DNA of 64,000 nucleotides, from NCBI RefSeq assembly GCF_900106035.1, contig NZ_FNUC01000004.1:2728001-2792000 (forward strand). The letters run 5' to 3'. The first letter of the stretch is position 1, and each line of letters begins with the position of its first letter. The stretch is from Jiangella alba (GTDB taxonomy: Bacteria > Actinomycetota > Actinomycetes > Jiangellales > Jiangellaceae). A model generated the notes under the pieces. It saw nothing but the letters and a program-made list of their open reading frames with translations, had not been told where the DNA came from and did not search any database. The translations under genes and the position numbers were made by a program. Positions 1-8,478 of this stretch are shown here, in pieces.

Positions 1-918
1 CAGGCCGAACGCGATGACCGCCAGCGCCCACGCGATGATCGCCACCACCACGGCGAGGCCCTGCCGGCGCACGTGCCCCAGCGGTCCGGAGAACAGCCCC
101 GCCAGGAACGCGCCGACCGCCATGCCGGCCACCAGGATGCCCACCGTCGTCGGCCCGCCGCCCAGCACCGCCGCCGCGACCGCCGGGAACAGCACCCGCG
201 GCATCGCCAGCACCATCGCGCACAGGTCCACCAGGAAGGTCATGCGCACGTTCGGCCGGGTTCGCAGGTACGACAGCCCCTCCAGCACCGACCGCAGCCC
301 GGCCCGGCGCACCGTCCCCTGCGGTGGCATCGGCGGCAGCGCCAGCAGCGTCGTCAGGGCGAACGTCAGCAGCACCGCCTCGATGCTGTACGTCCAGCCG
401 TAGCCGACCGAGTCGATCAGCACGCCCGCCAGCAGCGGGCCGATGGTCAGGCCGAAGCTCATCGACATGCTGCCCAGCGCGTTCGCCGCCGGCAGCAGCG
501 GGCCGGGCAGCAGCCGCGGGATGATCGCCGTCCGCGCGGGCGAGTTCACCGCGAAGAACCCGTTCTGCACCGCCACGAGCGCGTACAGCAGCCACACGTT
601 GCCGAGGTCCAGCCACGCCTGCACCGCGAACCCGGTCGCCACCGCCAGCAGGCCGGACGAGCTCACGACCACCACCCGCCGCCGGTCATACGCGTCGACG
701 ATGGCCCCGCCGTACAGGCCGAGCGCCACCAGCGGCGCCAGCGCGAACAGCCCGACCAGCCCCACCCGGAACGTCGACCCGGTCAGGTCATACACCTGCA
801 ACCCGACGGCGACGGTGGTCAGGTGGGTGCCGATACCGGACAGCGAGATGCCGATCCAGAGCCGGCGATACGGAACGCTGACCTTGAGCGGCGTAAGGTC
901 CAACAGCAGCCGGCGCAC
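1..918 (-). CDS. MFS transporter, C-terminus cut off by the window edge
   Basis: This is a major facilitator superfamily permease of the inner membrane, probably a drug or metabolite exporter. The substrate cannot be read from sequence. The 306 visible residues start VRRLLLDLTPLKVS, then LWIGISLSGIGTHLTTVAVG, an EntS/MFS_3-like first membrane segment, and hydrophobic helices alternate with short Arg/Gly loops to the edge. The GTG start at 918 has a GGAAGGA Shine-Dalgarno seven bases upstream. The last helices and the stop lie outside the window. It is divergent from the ATPase gene at 1042. Confidence 0.85.
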   Translation of the reverse strand, partial: MRRLLLDLTPLKVSVPYRRLWIGISLSGIGTHLTTVAVGLQVYDLTGSTFRVGLVGLFALAPLVALGLYGGAIVDAYDRRRVVVVSSSGLLAVATGFAVQAWLDLGNVWLLYALVAVQNGFFAVNSPARTAIIPRLLPGPLLPAANALGSMSMSFGLTIGPLLAGVLIDSVGYGWTYSIEAVLLTFALTTLLALPPMPPQGTVRRAGLRSVLEGLSYLRTRPNVRMTFLVDLCAMVLAMPRVLFPAVAAAVLGGGPTTVGILVAGMAVGAFLAGLFSGPLGHVRRQGLAVVVAIIAWALAVIAFGL

Positions 919-973
919 CTGGACATCCTTCCAGCGCGTCGGTGTGGTCGTCGCACCAGGCTGCCAAGCAGCC

Positions 974-1032
974 CTGCGAACGGTAGGACGGTGCGTCTGC
1001 GAACGGTAGCGTAGAACTCCTGCTGACGGTAG
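974..1032. repeat. Three 13-bp iterons at an exact 23-bp period
   Basis: The sequence ctgcgaacggtag occurs at 974-986 and again, identical, at 997-1009. A third copy with two changes (ctgctgacggtag) lies at 1020-1032. The start-to-start spacing is 23 bp each time, about two helical turns, while the 10 bases between copies are not conserved. The array fills the divergent promoter region between the MFS gene and the ATPase gene and ends ten bases before the latter's GTG. This pattern suggests binding of a regulator to one DNA face; that is inference. Confidence 0.6.
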
Positions 1033-1041
1033 CTTGTCAAG

Positions 1042-2313
1042 GTGACTCAGTACCTGCCACGCATCGTCGATGCCCAGCTGGACGAGTTCCTTCAAGGGCT
1101 GCCGGCCGTCGCCGTCGAAGGCCCGAAGGCCGTGGGTAAGACGGCGACCGCGCAGCGACGAGCCGTCGACGTAGTGGCCCTGGACGATCCGGAGTTGCGC
1201 CGGTTGGTCGCCGCCGATCCGACTCGCATCGATCGGGCTGGCGGCACGCTGCTGGTTGACGAATGGCAGCGATATCCACCGGTCTGGGACCTCGTCCGCC
1301 GATCGGTCGACCACGATGGGCGGCCGGGCCGCTTCCTGCTCACCGGGAGTGCGGCGCCGGCAGAGGCTCCGGTGCACTCCGGCGCCGGCCGCATCGTGCA
1401 GGTCAGGATGCGGCCGATGAGCCTCGCAGAACGTGGGCCGGACCGTCCGACGGTGAGTCTGGCTGCATTGCTGGCGGGCACATCCGGCGTGATCGCGGGC
1501 GATGCGACGCTCGATCTGCCGGCCTACGTCGAGGAGATTCTCAGGTCAGGGTTCCCCGGAATCAGGCAGTTGCCGCCGCGGCTGCGGAGGGCGCAACTCG
1601 ACGGCTACCTGGCGCGCGTCGTCGAGCGTGACTTCGCCGAGCAGGGGCATCGCGTGCGCCGTCCGGCGACGCTTCGCGCCTGGCTCGCAGCCTACGCGGC
1701 GGCCACCGCCAGCAGTGCCTCCTACAACTCCGTGCTCGACGCCGCTACCGCCGGCGAGTCGGACAAGCCTGCCAAGACCACCACGATCGTGTACCGAGAC
1801 GTGCTCGAGCAGCTGTGGCTGCTGGATCCGCTGCCGGCCTGGTTGCCGGTCGACAACCCAGCGACCCGGCTGGCGCAGGCGCCGAAGCATCATCTCGCCG
1901 ATCCGGCGCTGGCGGCACGGCTGCTCGACCTCGACGAATCGGCCCTGCTGTCCGCGAAGCCCGTCGGCTCGGCCGGCCTGCGTCGGGCGATGATCGGGCC
2001 GCTGTTCGAATCGCTGGTGGCGCTCAGCCTGCGGGTGTATGCCCAGGCCGCCGAGGCGCGCGTACACCATCTGCGGACCCGTAATGGCGACCACGAGGTC
2101 GACTTCGTCATCGTCGGGCCGGACGGCCGGATCCTGGTGCTGGAGGCCAAGGTCGCGCGCACGGTCGACGACCGAGATGTCGTCCACCTGCACTGGCTCC
2201 GGTCGGCGTTGGGGGCCACCGTCGCCGACGCAGCAGTCGTCACGACGGGCGGTCACGCCTACCGGCGGCCCGATGGCATCGCGGTGGTGCCGGCGTCATT
2301 GCTGGGGCCTTGA
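1042..2313 (+). CDS. AAA ATPase of the AAA_14/DUF4143 type
   Basis: This is a 423-residue P-loop ATPase. A Walker A motif GPKAVGKT is at residues 27-34 and a Walker B-like TLLVDEWQ follows near residue 70, then the sensor-like FLLTGSA. The C-terminal half matches the DUF4143 arrangement, ending with HEVDFVIVG...ILVLEAKVA, a PD-(D/E)xK-like strand pattern. Members of this family are common in bacteria and archaea and their biological role is largely unproven; a link to DNA or to selfish elements is only suspected. The GTG start at 1042 lies seven bases after a possible -10 (TAGCTT, 1030-1035), so the message may be leaderless. Confidence 0.85.
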   Translation: MTQYLPRIVDAQLDEFLQGLPAVAVEGPKAVGKTATAQRRAVDVVALDDPELRRLVAADPTRIDRAGGTLLVDEWQRYPPVWDLVRRSVDHDGRPGRFLLTGSAAPAEAPVHSGAGRIVQVRMRPMSLAERGPDRPTVSLAALLAGTSGVIAGDATLDLPAYVEEILRSGFPGIRQLPPRLRRAQLDGYLARVVERDFAEQGHRVRRPATLRAWLAAYAAATASSASYNSVLDAATAGESDKPAKTTTIVYRDVLEQLWLLDPLPAWLPVDNPATRLAQAPKHHLADPALAARLLDLDESALLSAKPVGSAGLRRAMIGPLFESLVALSLRVYAQAAEARVHHLRTRNGDHEVDFVIVGPDGRILVLEAKVARTVDDRDVVHLHWLRSALGATVADAAVVTTGGHAYRRPDGIAVVPASLLGP

Positions 2314-2369
2314 CCGCTCGGCGTCACCCAGCGTGACCGCAGGGGGCTGCGTCACGATTCTGTAACGCC

Positions 2370-2411
2370 GAGTGGCCCCGAACCCCGCACGAGGCGGGGC
2401 CGGGGCCACTC
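2370..2411. terminator. Strong hairpin between convergent genes
   Basis: GAGTGGCCCCG at 2370-2380 pairs with CGGGGCCACTC at 2401-2411, and a second inner GC stem lies between them. It sits between the ATPase stop at 2313 and the end of the protease gene at 2441, so it can serve as a bidirectional terminator. There is no U-tract, which is normal for actinobacteria. Confidence 0.75.
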
Positions 2412-2440
2412 GGGTTCAGCTGGTACTAGCTACCTGATGA

Positions 2441-4744
2441 TCAGGCGGTGGTGTTGCGGCGGGCCCGGACGGCCACCGCAGCGCCGCCGGCCAGCAGCAG
2501 CGCGATGCCGCCGACGACCATCCAGGTGGTGCCGGACGAACCGGTGTCGGGGAGGTCCTCGTCACCGTCGTCGCCGTTGCCGCTGTCGTCACCGCCGCCA
2601 CCGTTGAACACGGTGAAGGAGGCCACGGCCTCGGACGTCGACAGCTCGGGGTCGCCGCCCTCGAGGCTCGCCTGAGCGGTGATGGTGTAGTCACCCTCCG
2701 GCAGGTCCTCGGCCGGGTCGAACGTCCAGTTGCCGGCGTCGTCGATCTCGAACTCGCCGGCCCACTCCTCGACGTCGTCCTGGCCCTCGGCGCGCAGGCC
2801 CAGGCGCGGCTGCGCGTCGTCGCCAGCGGCGTCGGCGGCAGCCTGCTCGAGCAGCAGGCCGATGTCGGCACCGGCGAACGAGGTGCCCTCGAAGTTCACG
2901 TCACCGGCGACGGTCGAGCCGTCCTCCGGAGCCGTGACGGTGACGGCAGCGGCCTCGATGCCGAGGTCGGCGACCGTGACCTTCTGGGTGTCGTCCTCGA
3001 AGGTCTGCGTGACGACGGCGTCGAACCGCACGCCGACCGGCAGGTCGCTCTCCGGGGCGAGCGCCCAGGAGCCGTCCTCGCCGACCTCGACCGAACCGAA
3101 CTCGGCGTCGCCGACCGTCAGGGCGACGGTGGCGCCGGGCTGGCCGGTGCCGGAGAACTCCGGACGGGCGTTGCCGGTGGTCTGGCCCTCGGACGGGGAG
3201 TCGACCGCGAGGTCCTCGACCTGCTTCTCGACGACCTCGAAGCTGCCCGTCGCCTCGCCACCGGTGGTGACGTCCGACGCGCCGTTCGCGGTGTGCGAAG
3301 CGGTGGCGGTGTAGTTGTACGAGCCGGGCTCCAGGGTCTCGTCGACCTTGGCGCTCCAGGCGCCGTCGGCGCCGACAGTGCCCTCGACGGTCGGGCCGCC
3401 CTCGATCGCCACGGAGACCGTGGCGCCCTCAGCGGCGTCGACCGTGCCCGAGATGGTCGGGGTCTGGCCCGTGGTGGCGCCGTCCTCCGGCGAGGTGACG
3501 GCCGGCGTGCCGACGTGGATCGACAGGCTGTAGTCGTCGCCGAACAGGGTCTCGGCGTTGGCCGAGCCGCTGGTGACGGCGAAGCCGCCGCCGATGTCGC
3601 CGTCGGAGAGCCCGCCCTCCTGGTACTCGGTGGCCGGGTTCCAGTTGCTGGAGTCGCACGTGGCCGTGGTCTGCGCGGTGGAGAAGGAGTCGACGCCCAG
3701 GGCGTAGTTGCCCGAGACGATCGCGCCACCGCTGTCACCCGACAGCATGCAGGCGGTGAAGATGAACGCCGTGACGGTCTCTTCGGTGCTCAGCTGGACG
3801 GTGTCCTCGGCGAACAGCACCTCGCCGCAGGTCCAGCCCGACGTGGCGCCGGACTTGCAGGCCGGCTGGCCCACGATGGCATCCGTGGAGTCGTAGACGT
3901 TCACGGACGCACCGTCGTCGGGAGCGCCCGTGCCGCCGCCCCAGGTCGCGACCTGCGGGACCGGGGTCCAGTTCGGCTCGGTGATGTTCAGCAGACCACC
4001 GTCGTTGCCGTCCTCGCCGGCGCCGAAGTGCATCGGGCCGTTCTCACCCAGCGGGTGGTCGAGGAACTCGCCGCTGGCCCACGAGTCGCTGTCGAACAGC
4101 GGCTCGTCGAGCGGCAGGTGGAACATCGGGTGGCCCTCGTCGAACTCGTAGCCGCAGTGGCCCGCGGTGAAGTTGACGGGGTTGCCGCCCGAGGTGCCGT
4201 TGAGGCCGGCCGAGCAGCGGTACAGCGAGCTCGGCGCCTCGGGGTCGTCGACGGTGGCGTAGCCGTAGCCGCCCTTGAAGTCGTCCTGCGGGTGGAGCTC
4301 CTGCTCCTCGAGCCCGTCGGACTTCTCCGGCGCACCGATCTTGACGGTGGCGCCGACCGCCTCGGCGGCGGCGACGTCGGCCTCGGCCTCGACGTAGATG
4401 GTGACGTCCTGGCCGCTGATGGCAGAAGCGTTGATGCTCACGCCGGCGGCCTCGAGCTCCGCAACGACGTCAGCGGCGACCTTGGCGGCCGCCGCGTTGG
4501 CGAGGTACTCCTCGGCGGAGATGCCGAGGTCACGCTGGATGGCCTCAACGAGGCCGGTCGGGAGCTCATCGGCCTGGGGGGCGAACGCCTCCGCGGCGAA
4601 CGTCTGCAGAGTCCCGGTGACGGTCTCTTCCTCGGCCGAAGCGGCCGTGGTGGAGACGACGACGCCCGTGCTCACAAGAGCGCAGACGCCCAGCACACCG
4701 GAGACCCGTGCGACGCCACGACGGCGCAGCAGGGCTGTGCTCAC
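2441..4744 (-). CDS. Secreted, cell-wall-anchored trypsin-like serine protease with Ig-like repeats
   Basis: This is a 767-residue exported peptidase of the chymotrypsin/streptogrisin type. A signal peptide (RRR, hydrophobic core, cleavage after TTAASA near 37) is followed by a propeptide-like segment (about 45-140). The catalytic domain has His196 in FTAGHC and Ser338 in GDSGG; Asp245 or Asp248 is a plausible third member. Three Ig-like repeats follow (each starting SPEDG, SPSEG or APEDG), then a sortase signal LPDTG at 731, a hydrophobic helix and a basic tail. The GTG start at 4744 was chosen for the GGAG placed five bases upstream and for the complete signal peptide; longer frames upstream add unlikely sequence. 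It is a paralog of the gene at 5550. Confidence 0.9.
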   Translation of the reverse strand: MSTALLRRRGVARVSGVLGVCALVSTGVVVSTTAASAEEETVTGTLQTFAAEAFAPQADELPTGLVEAIQRDLGISAEEYLANAAAAKVAADVVAELEAAGVSINASAISGQDVTIYVEAEADVAAAEAVGATVKIGAPEKSDGLEEQELHPQDDFKGGYGYATVDDPEAPSSLYRCSAGLNGTSGGNPVNFTAGHCGYEFDEGHPMFHLPLDEPLFDSDSWASGEFLDHPLGENGPMHFGAGEDGNDGGLLNITEPNWTPVPQVATWGGGTGAPDDGASVNVYDSTDAIVGQPACKSGATSGWTCGEVLFAEDTVQLSTEETVTAFIFTACMLSGDSGGAIVSGNYALGVDSFSTAQTTATCDSSNWNPATEYQEGGLSDGDIGGGFAVTSGSANAETLFGDDYSLSIHVGTPAVTSPEDGATTGQTPTISGTVDAAEGATVSVAIEGGPTVEGTVGADGAWSAKVDETLEPGSYNYTATASHTANGASDVTTGGEATGSFEVVEKQVEDLAVDSPSEGQTTGNARPEFSGTGQPGATVALTVGDAEFGSVEVGEDGSWALAPESDLPVGVRFDAVVTQTFEDDTQKVTVADLGIEAAAVTVTAPEDGSTVAGDVNFEGTSFAGADIGLLLEQAAADAAGDDAQPRLGLRAEGQDDVEEWAGEFEIDDAGNWTFDPAEDLPEGDYTITAQASLEGGDPELSTSEAVASFTVFNGGGGDDSGNGDDGDEDLPDTGSSGTTWMVVGGIALLLAGGAAVAVRARRNTTA

Positions 4745-4835
4745 AGTTACTCCAAAATGAAATGTCATTGACATGGAATGGACCGGTGCTCCGCCGGCGG
4801 GGTGGAACTGCCGACGGCACCCCGGAGCCTGTGTC

Positions 4836-4866
4836 ACCCTACAGCACCGTTCCGACGCATATTCAA
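4836..4866 (-). promoter_or_regulatory. Possible promoter of the LPDTG protease
   Basis: Read on the minus strand, TTGAAT (4866-4861) and TAGGGT (4841-4836) are separated by 19 bases, giving a leader of about 85 bases before the GTG at 4744. The spacing is slightly long, so this is a tentative call. Confidence 0.35.
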
Positions 4867-5229
4867 GTACTCGGCACCTATCAGGGCGAATGTCCGACAT
4901 CACTCTGTGTGACGAGAAATTTGAATGCTCAAGTGGTGAATGGCGCAAATCCGGAACAACCGCTGCGTTGACAGCTGGTGTCACCAAGAGATGCGCAGGT
5001 CGGCTCGCGTGTCGCAGGTGTGCAGGCGGGTGGCCGGGGCTGGGTGGCGTGCGCGGCGGTCGCGGACATTCCGGTCTCGGCGGTCAGTGCTCGCCCGGGT
5101 GGGGTGCTGGGTCGGTATGGCGCGGGTATGGCGACGGTCCGGGGCGGGTGGTGCCGATGTGGTTTGTGGGGCTGATGTGACGGCGGCTCGGAGGGCGTCG
5201 CGCGGCAGCGGGGGCCTCGGTGAGCGGCG

Positions 5230-5313
5230 GCCTCGGTCAGCGGTGCCGCGAGTGTGTCGGTGCCTGCGCGTAGGTTGGACCCACCCGGTCCGGGGCGGGG
5301 CGTGCCCACGGCG
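5230..5313. repeat. 84-bp direct repeat, copy A
   Basis: This copy and copy B (5405-5488) agree at 81 of 84 positions by eye and lie 175 bp apart in the same orientation. The conserved core reads cgtaggttggacccacccgg followed by a GC-rich tail ending ccacggcg. No transposase, ORF or target duplication is visible. A diverged third copy is inside a coding gene at 10773-10835, so this is an interspersed element and not only a local duplication. Confidence 0.85.
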
Positions 5314-5404
5314 GCGCGGAACTCACGCCGGCCCGTGCGGGCGGCGCTGGACGCGGGCATGCGCGCGCTCGGTGGCGGCGAGCCGCCCGACCGGCCAGCA
5401 TGGT

Positions 5405-5488
5405 GCCTCGGTCAGCGGCGCCGCGAGTGTGTCGGTGCCCCCGCGTAGGTTGGACCCACCCGGTCCGGGGCGGGGCGTGCCCACGGCG
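5405..5488. repeat. 84-bp direct repeat, copy B
   Basis: This is the second copy of the element at 5230-5313, with three substitutions. It ends 62 bases from the stop codon of the second protease gene. Its position downstream of that minus-strand gene would put it in the 3' untranslated region of the transcript. Confidence 0.85.
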
Positions 5489-5549
5489 ACGTGGACCCCG
5501 GCGATCGGGGTGTATCCGGGTCGGGAAGCGCCGCACAAGCGGCGGGCGT

Positions 5550-7829
5550 TCAGCCGGCCGTTCGGCGACGCCGCCAGGCGAGGGCGCCGGCGACGACAGC
5601 GCCGGCGAGGACGATGCCAGCCGCGGCGGCGAGCACGCCTCCGGGCAGGCCGTCGTCGTCCGCGGGGGTGGGGGAGGTGGCACCGTCGAGGCCGCCCGCC
5701 GACCGGGTGGTCGCCGTCACGTCGACGGTGACGGGGGCGGACGGCTCGGAGGTGAGGTCGTCGACGGACTGGGTGGCGACGACGACGTGGCGCCCGGCGG
5801 GCAGCGGAGCGTCGAGCTGGACCGTCCACGCGCCGTCGTCGCCGGCCTCGGTGGTCAGCTCCGGCGCGTCGGCCACGTCGGCAGCGGCCTCGGCCACGCG
5901 CACGGAGACGGCGGCGCCAGGCGCCGCAGCGCCGCTGAGCGTGCCGGCGTCGGTGACGGACACCCGGCCGCGCGGCGTCCTCACCACCGGAGCGCCCGGC
6001 GCGACGCCGACACCAGCGACGGTGACCGAGGCGGCGGCGGAGGCGGTCCCGGCGCCCGGCTGCACCGCGGCCGCGTCGTCCGTCTCCTCCTGAGTCAGCA
6101 CGGCGTCGAACCGGCCGGCCGGGCGGGCGGAGTCGGCCCGCAGCGACCACGCGCCGTCGGCGCCGACGGTGGTGCGCGCCAACTCCTCGCCGCCGACGGT
6201 GAGCGCCACGACGGCGCCGGGCTGGCCGGTGCCCTCGAAGGCGAGCCGCCCGTCCGGGCTGACGTGGCCGGGTGCGGGCCAGCTCACCCCGAGCCCGGCC
6301 CGCTCCGCGACCTCGAACTCGCCGGTCGTCTCCGCGGACGTGACGGGGTCGTCGCCGGTCGCGGGCCGCAGCGTGGTGCGCGCGGTGAACGAGTACGTGC
6401 CCGGCTCCAGCGCGGCGCCCACCGGCGCGGTCCACCGGCCGGTCACGCCGACCTCGGCCTCCAGCTCCGGACCGTCCTCGATCTCGACGGTGACGACGGC
6501 GCCCGCGGCGGCGTCGGCGGTGCCAGTGAACGTGGGCGTCGGCCCGGCGGGGGCGTCGTCGGCGGGCGCGGCGACCTGGGGCGCGCCGACCCGGACGGCG
6601 AGGTCCCAGTCGGCGCCGTAGAGCGCCTCGACGTCGGTGAGGGCGTAGCCGACGCTGAGGTCGTCGCCGCCCGCGGCGGGGTCGCCGTCGGCGCAGGTCG
6701 GCCCGGTCCAGGTGGAGCCGGAGCTCAGACCGAGCGCGTACGTCCCGACGGTGACCGCGCCGCCGCTGTCGCCGGGCAGCACGCACGCGTCGAACAGGAA
6801 GCCGGTGACGTCCTGGCCGCTCACCGGCACGGTGGTGCGCGCGTCGAGGATGCGCCCGCAGTTCCAGCCGGACGTGCCGCCGGCCGCGCACACGGGCGCG
6901 CCGGCCAAGGCCCCGACGGAGTCGTGGACGGCGAGGCCGGAGTCGTCGTCCGGCCCCCAGCCGGCCACCTCGGGCCGGACGTCGCCGTCGACGGCGATGA
7001 GGGCGGCGTCCTGGCCGTCGCCGAAGGCGACGCTGTCCTGGACGTACTCGCCGAGCGGGTCGCCGATCAGGTCGTGCCACTCGCGCGGTTCGACGGTGGA
7101 CAGCGGCGCTTCCGGTGTCACCGCGTCGACGCCGGACGTGAACGGGCCGTCGCTGCCGGCGCCGCAGTGGCCGGCGGTCAGCAGTCGTGACGAGCCATCG
7201 GCGCCGGTGCCGGTGAACGCGGCGGAGCAGTGGTAGTCGGCCAGCGGGGCGCGGACGGCGACGCCGGTGCCGCCGACGTGCTCGTCCGACTGCGCGGTCA
7301 GCCGCACCTGGCGGACCGGCTCGCCGCGGACGCCCGCGCCGACGGCGACGACGCGTTCGGCCGCGCGGTCGATGTAGGCGAGCTTGTTCTGGGCGTGGGC
7401 CGCGGCGAGCGCGTCGGCCAGGACATCGCCGACCTGCACCTCCGCGCCGGCGTTGCGGGCGGCGATCGTGGCGCCGCGGCCGGTGACGGCGACGTGCAGC
7501 GTCTGGCCGTCGAGCCAGGCCGAGCGGACGGTGTCGCCGAGCGAGTCGACGACGCGGCCGGCCTGCCGTGCGGCCGCCGCCGTCGCCAGGTACTCCTCGG
7601 GCGACTGGCCGAGGTCGCGCCGGATCGCCTCGGTCAGCCCGGCCGGCAGCCCGGCGGCCTGGTCGGCGAAGTCGGCGGCGTCGTAGACGCGCATGCGGAC
7701 CTCGGGCGCGGCCCGCGTGGTGTCGACCTCGAGGGCCGCGGCTGGACCGGCCGTGGCCAGCACACCGCCGGCGACGACGAAGGCGGCGGCGACGCCGAGC
7801 AACCGGCGGCCGAGCGACGTTGCGTCCAC
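5550..7829 (-). CDS. Secreted trypsin-like serine protease with Ig-like repeats, no LPXTG
   Basis: This is a 759-residue paralog of the protease at 2441 with the same order: signal peptide (VDATSLGRRLLG, then AAALEV near 33), propeptide with the shared motif EAIRRDLGQSPEEYLA, and a catalytic domain with His221 (LLTAGHC), a likely Asp274 and Ser355 (GDSGGA). Three Ig-like repeats follow. It ends in a transmembrane helix and RRRRTAG, but where the paralog has LPDTG this protein has DGLPGGV, so it is more likely membrane-held than sortase-linked. The GTG start at 7829 follows AGAGGGGAAG; the frame stays open 48 codons further upstream. Confidence 0.88.
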   Translation of the reverse strand: MDATSLGRRLLGVAAAFVVAGGVLATAGPAAALEVDTTRAAPEVRMRVYDAADFADQAAGLPAGLTEAIRRDLGQSPEEYLATAAAARQAGRVVDSLGDTVRSAWLDGQTLHVAVTGRGATIAARNAGAEVQVGDVLADALAAAHAQNKLAYIDRAAERVVAVGAGVRGEPVRQVRLTAQSDEHVGGTGVAVRAPLADYHCSAAFTGTGADGSSRLLTAGHCGAGSDGPFTSGVDAVTPEAPLSTVEPREWHDLIGDPLGEYVQDSVAFGDGQDAALIAVDGDVRPEVAGWGPDDDSGLAVHDSVGALAGAPVCAAGGTSGWNCGRILDARTTVPVSGQDVTGFLFDACVLPGDSGGAVTVGTYALGLSSGSTWTGPTCADGDPAAGGDDLSVGYALTDVEALYGADWDLAVRVGAPQVAAPADDAPAGPTPTFTGTADAAAGAVVTVEIEDGPELEAEVGVTGRWTAPVGAALEPGTYSFTARTTLRPATGDDPVTSAETTGEFEVAERAGLGVSWPAPGHVSPDGRLAFEGTGQPGAVVALTVGGEELARTTVGADGAWSLRADSARPAGRFDAVLTQEETDDAAAVQPGAGTASAAASVTVAGVGVAPGAPVVRTPRGRVSVTDAGTLSGAAAPGAAVSVRVAEAAADVADAPELTTEAGDDGAWTVQLDAPLPAGRHVVVATQSVDDLTSEPSAPVTVDVTATTRSAGGLDGATSPTPADDDGLPGGVLAAAAGIVLAGAVVAGALAWRRRRTAG

Positions 7830-8031
7830 CGGCGTCCCGCTTCCCCTCTGACCGAAGTCCCCCGAACCGGATGTACCGGTCGAATCGCTGATCAGCGGCC
7901 CGGACCGGCCGCTCCGCCGACCGAGGCTACCCAATGGCGCGGCCGGCCCTACCGTTGATGTGTCAAGAATCACCCGTACGGTCGATCCGCCATCGTCCGG
8001 CAGTTACATCACGCGCTAATATAAGTCCGTT

Positions 8032-8478
8032 ATGGATTCCATCGAGCTCGCGTCCGCCCTGGAGCGGCTGGTCCGGCTGTTCCGCCTGCTCACCACCGCG
8101 GGCGACCTGTCGCTGACGGCCGCCGCCACCCTCGCGACGCTGGAGCGCACCGGCCCGCGACGGCTCACCGAGCTGGCCGTCCAGGAGGGCGTCACCCAGC
8201 CGGCGATGACCCAGCTGGTCGCCCGCCTGCACGACGCCGGGCTGGTCGCACGCAGCGCCGACCCCGCCGACGGCCGGGTCGTCCGGGTCGGCCTCACCGA
8301 TGTCGGACGTGCGGCGCTCGCGGCCCGCCGCGAGGCCCGCGCCGACCGGCTGGCCGCTCTGCTGGCCACCCTCGACCCGGCCACCCGCGCCGCCCTCGAG
8401 GCCGCCGTCCCCGCCATCGACGCCCTGACGGCGCGCGTCCCCACCCCCGTCCCCGACCGCACCGGAGCCACCGCATGA
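8032..8478 (+). CDS. MarR family transcriptional regulator
   Basis: This 148-residue winged-helix protein starts MDSIELASALERL. The recognition region LAVQEGVTQPAMTQLVARLHDAGLV precedes the wing (SADPADGRVVRVGLTDVG), the standard MarR layout. Members usually repress a neighbouring efflux gene and release DNA on binding a small aromatic compound. Here the next gene is an MFS transporter overlapping by four bases (ATGA), so it probably controls that gene and itself. A -10-like TAATAT at 8017-8022 lies nine bases before the ATG, implying a very short or absent leader. Confidence 0.9.
   Translation: MDSIELASALERLVRLFRLLTTAGDLSLTAAATLATLERTGPRRLTELAVQEGVTQPAMTQLVARLHDAGLVARSADPADGRVVRVGLTDVGRAALAARREARADRLAALLATLDPATRAALEAAVPAIDALTARVPTPVPDRTGATA

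Larger units (their letters stand above)
4867..5549. other. Non-coding stretch between the two protease genes
   Basis: I see no convincing gene here. Open frames exist on both strands but have the Arg/Pro-rich composition of unselected GC-rich DNA and lack ribosome binding sites. The first 110 bases are unusually AT-rich for this window (around ttcaagtact and gagaaatttg), as expected of promoter DNA for the downstream minus-strand gene. The rest carries the 84-bp direct repeat pair described separately. Confidence 0.6.

Noticed and set aside
974-1032. CRISPR array or plasmid-type origin iterons
   Set aside because: There are only three 13-bp copies with 10-bp spacers and no Cas or replication gene, so an operator is simpler.
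5230-5488. Insertion sequence or transposon ends
   Set aside because: The two 84-bp copies are direct, and the DNA between them encodes no transposase.
5323-7080. Arginine-rich minus-strand frame inside the second protease
   Set aside because: It is an alternative frame of the protease gene with no ribosome site or fold.
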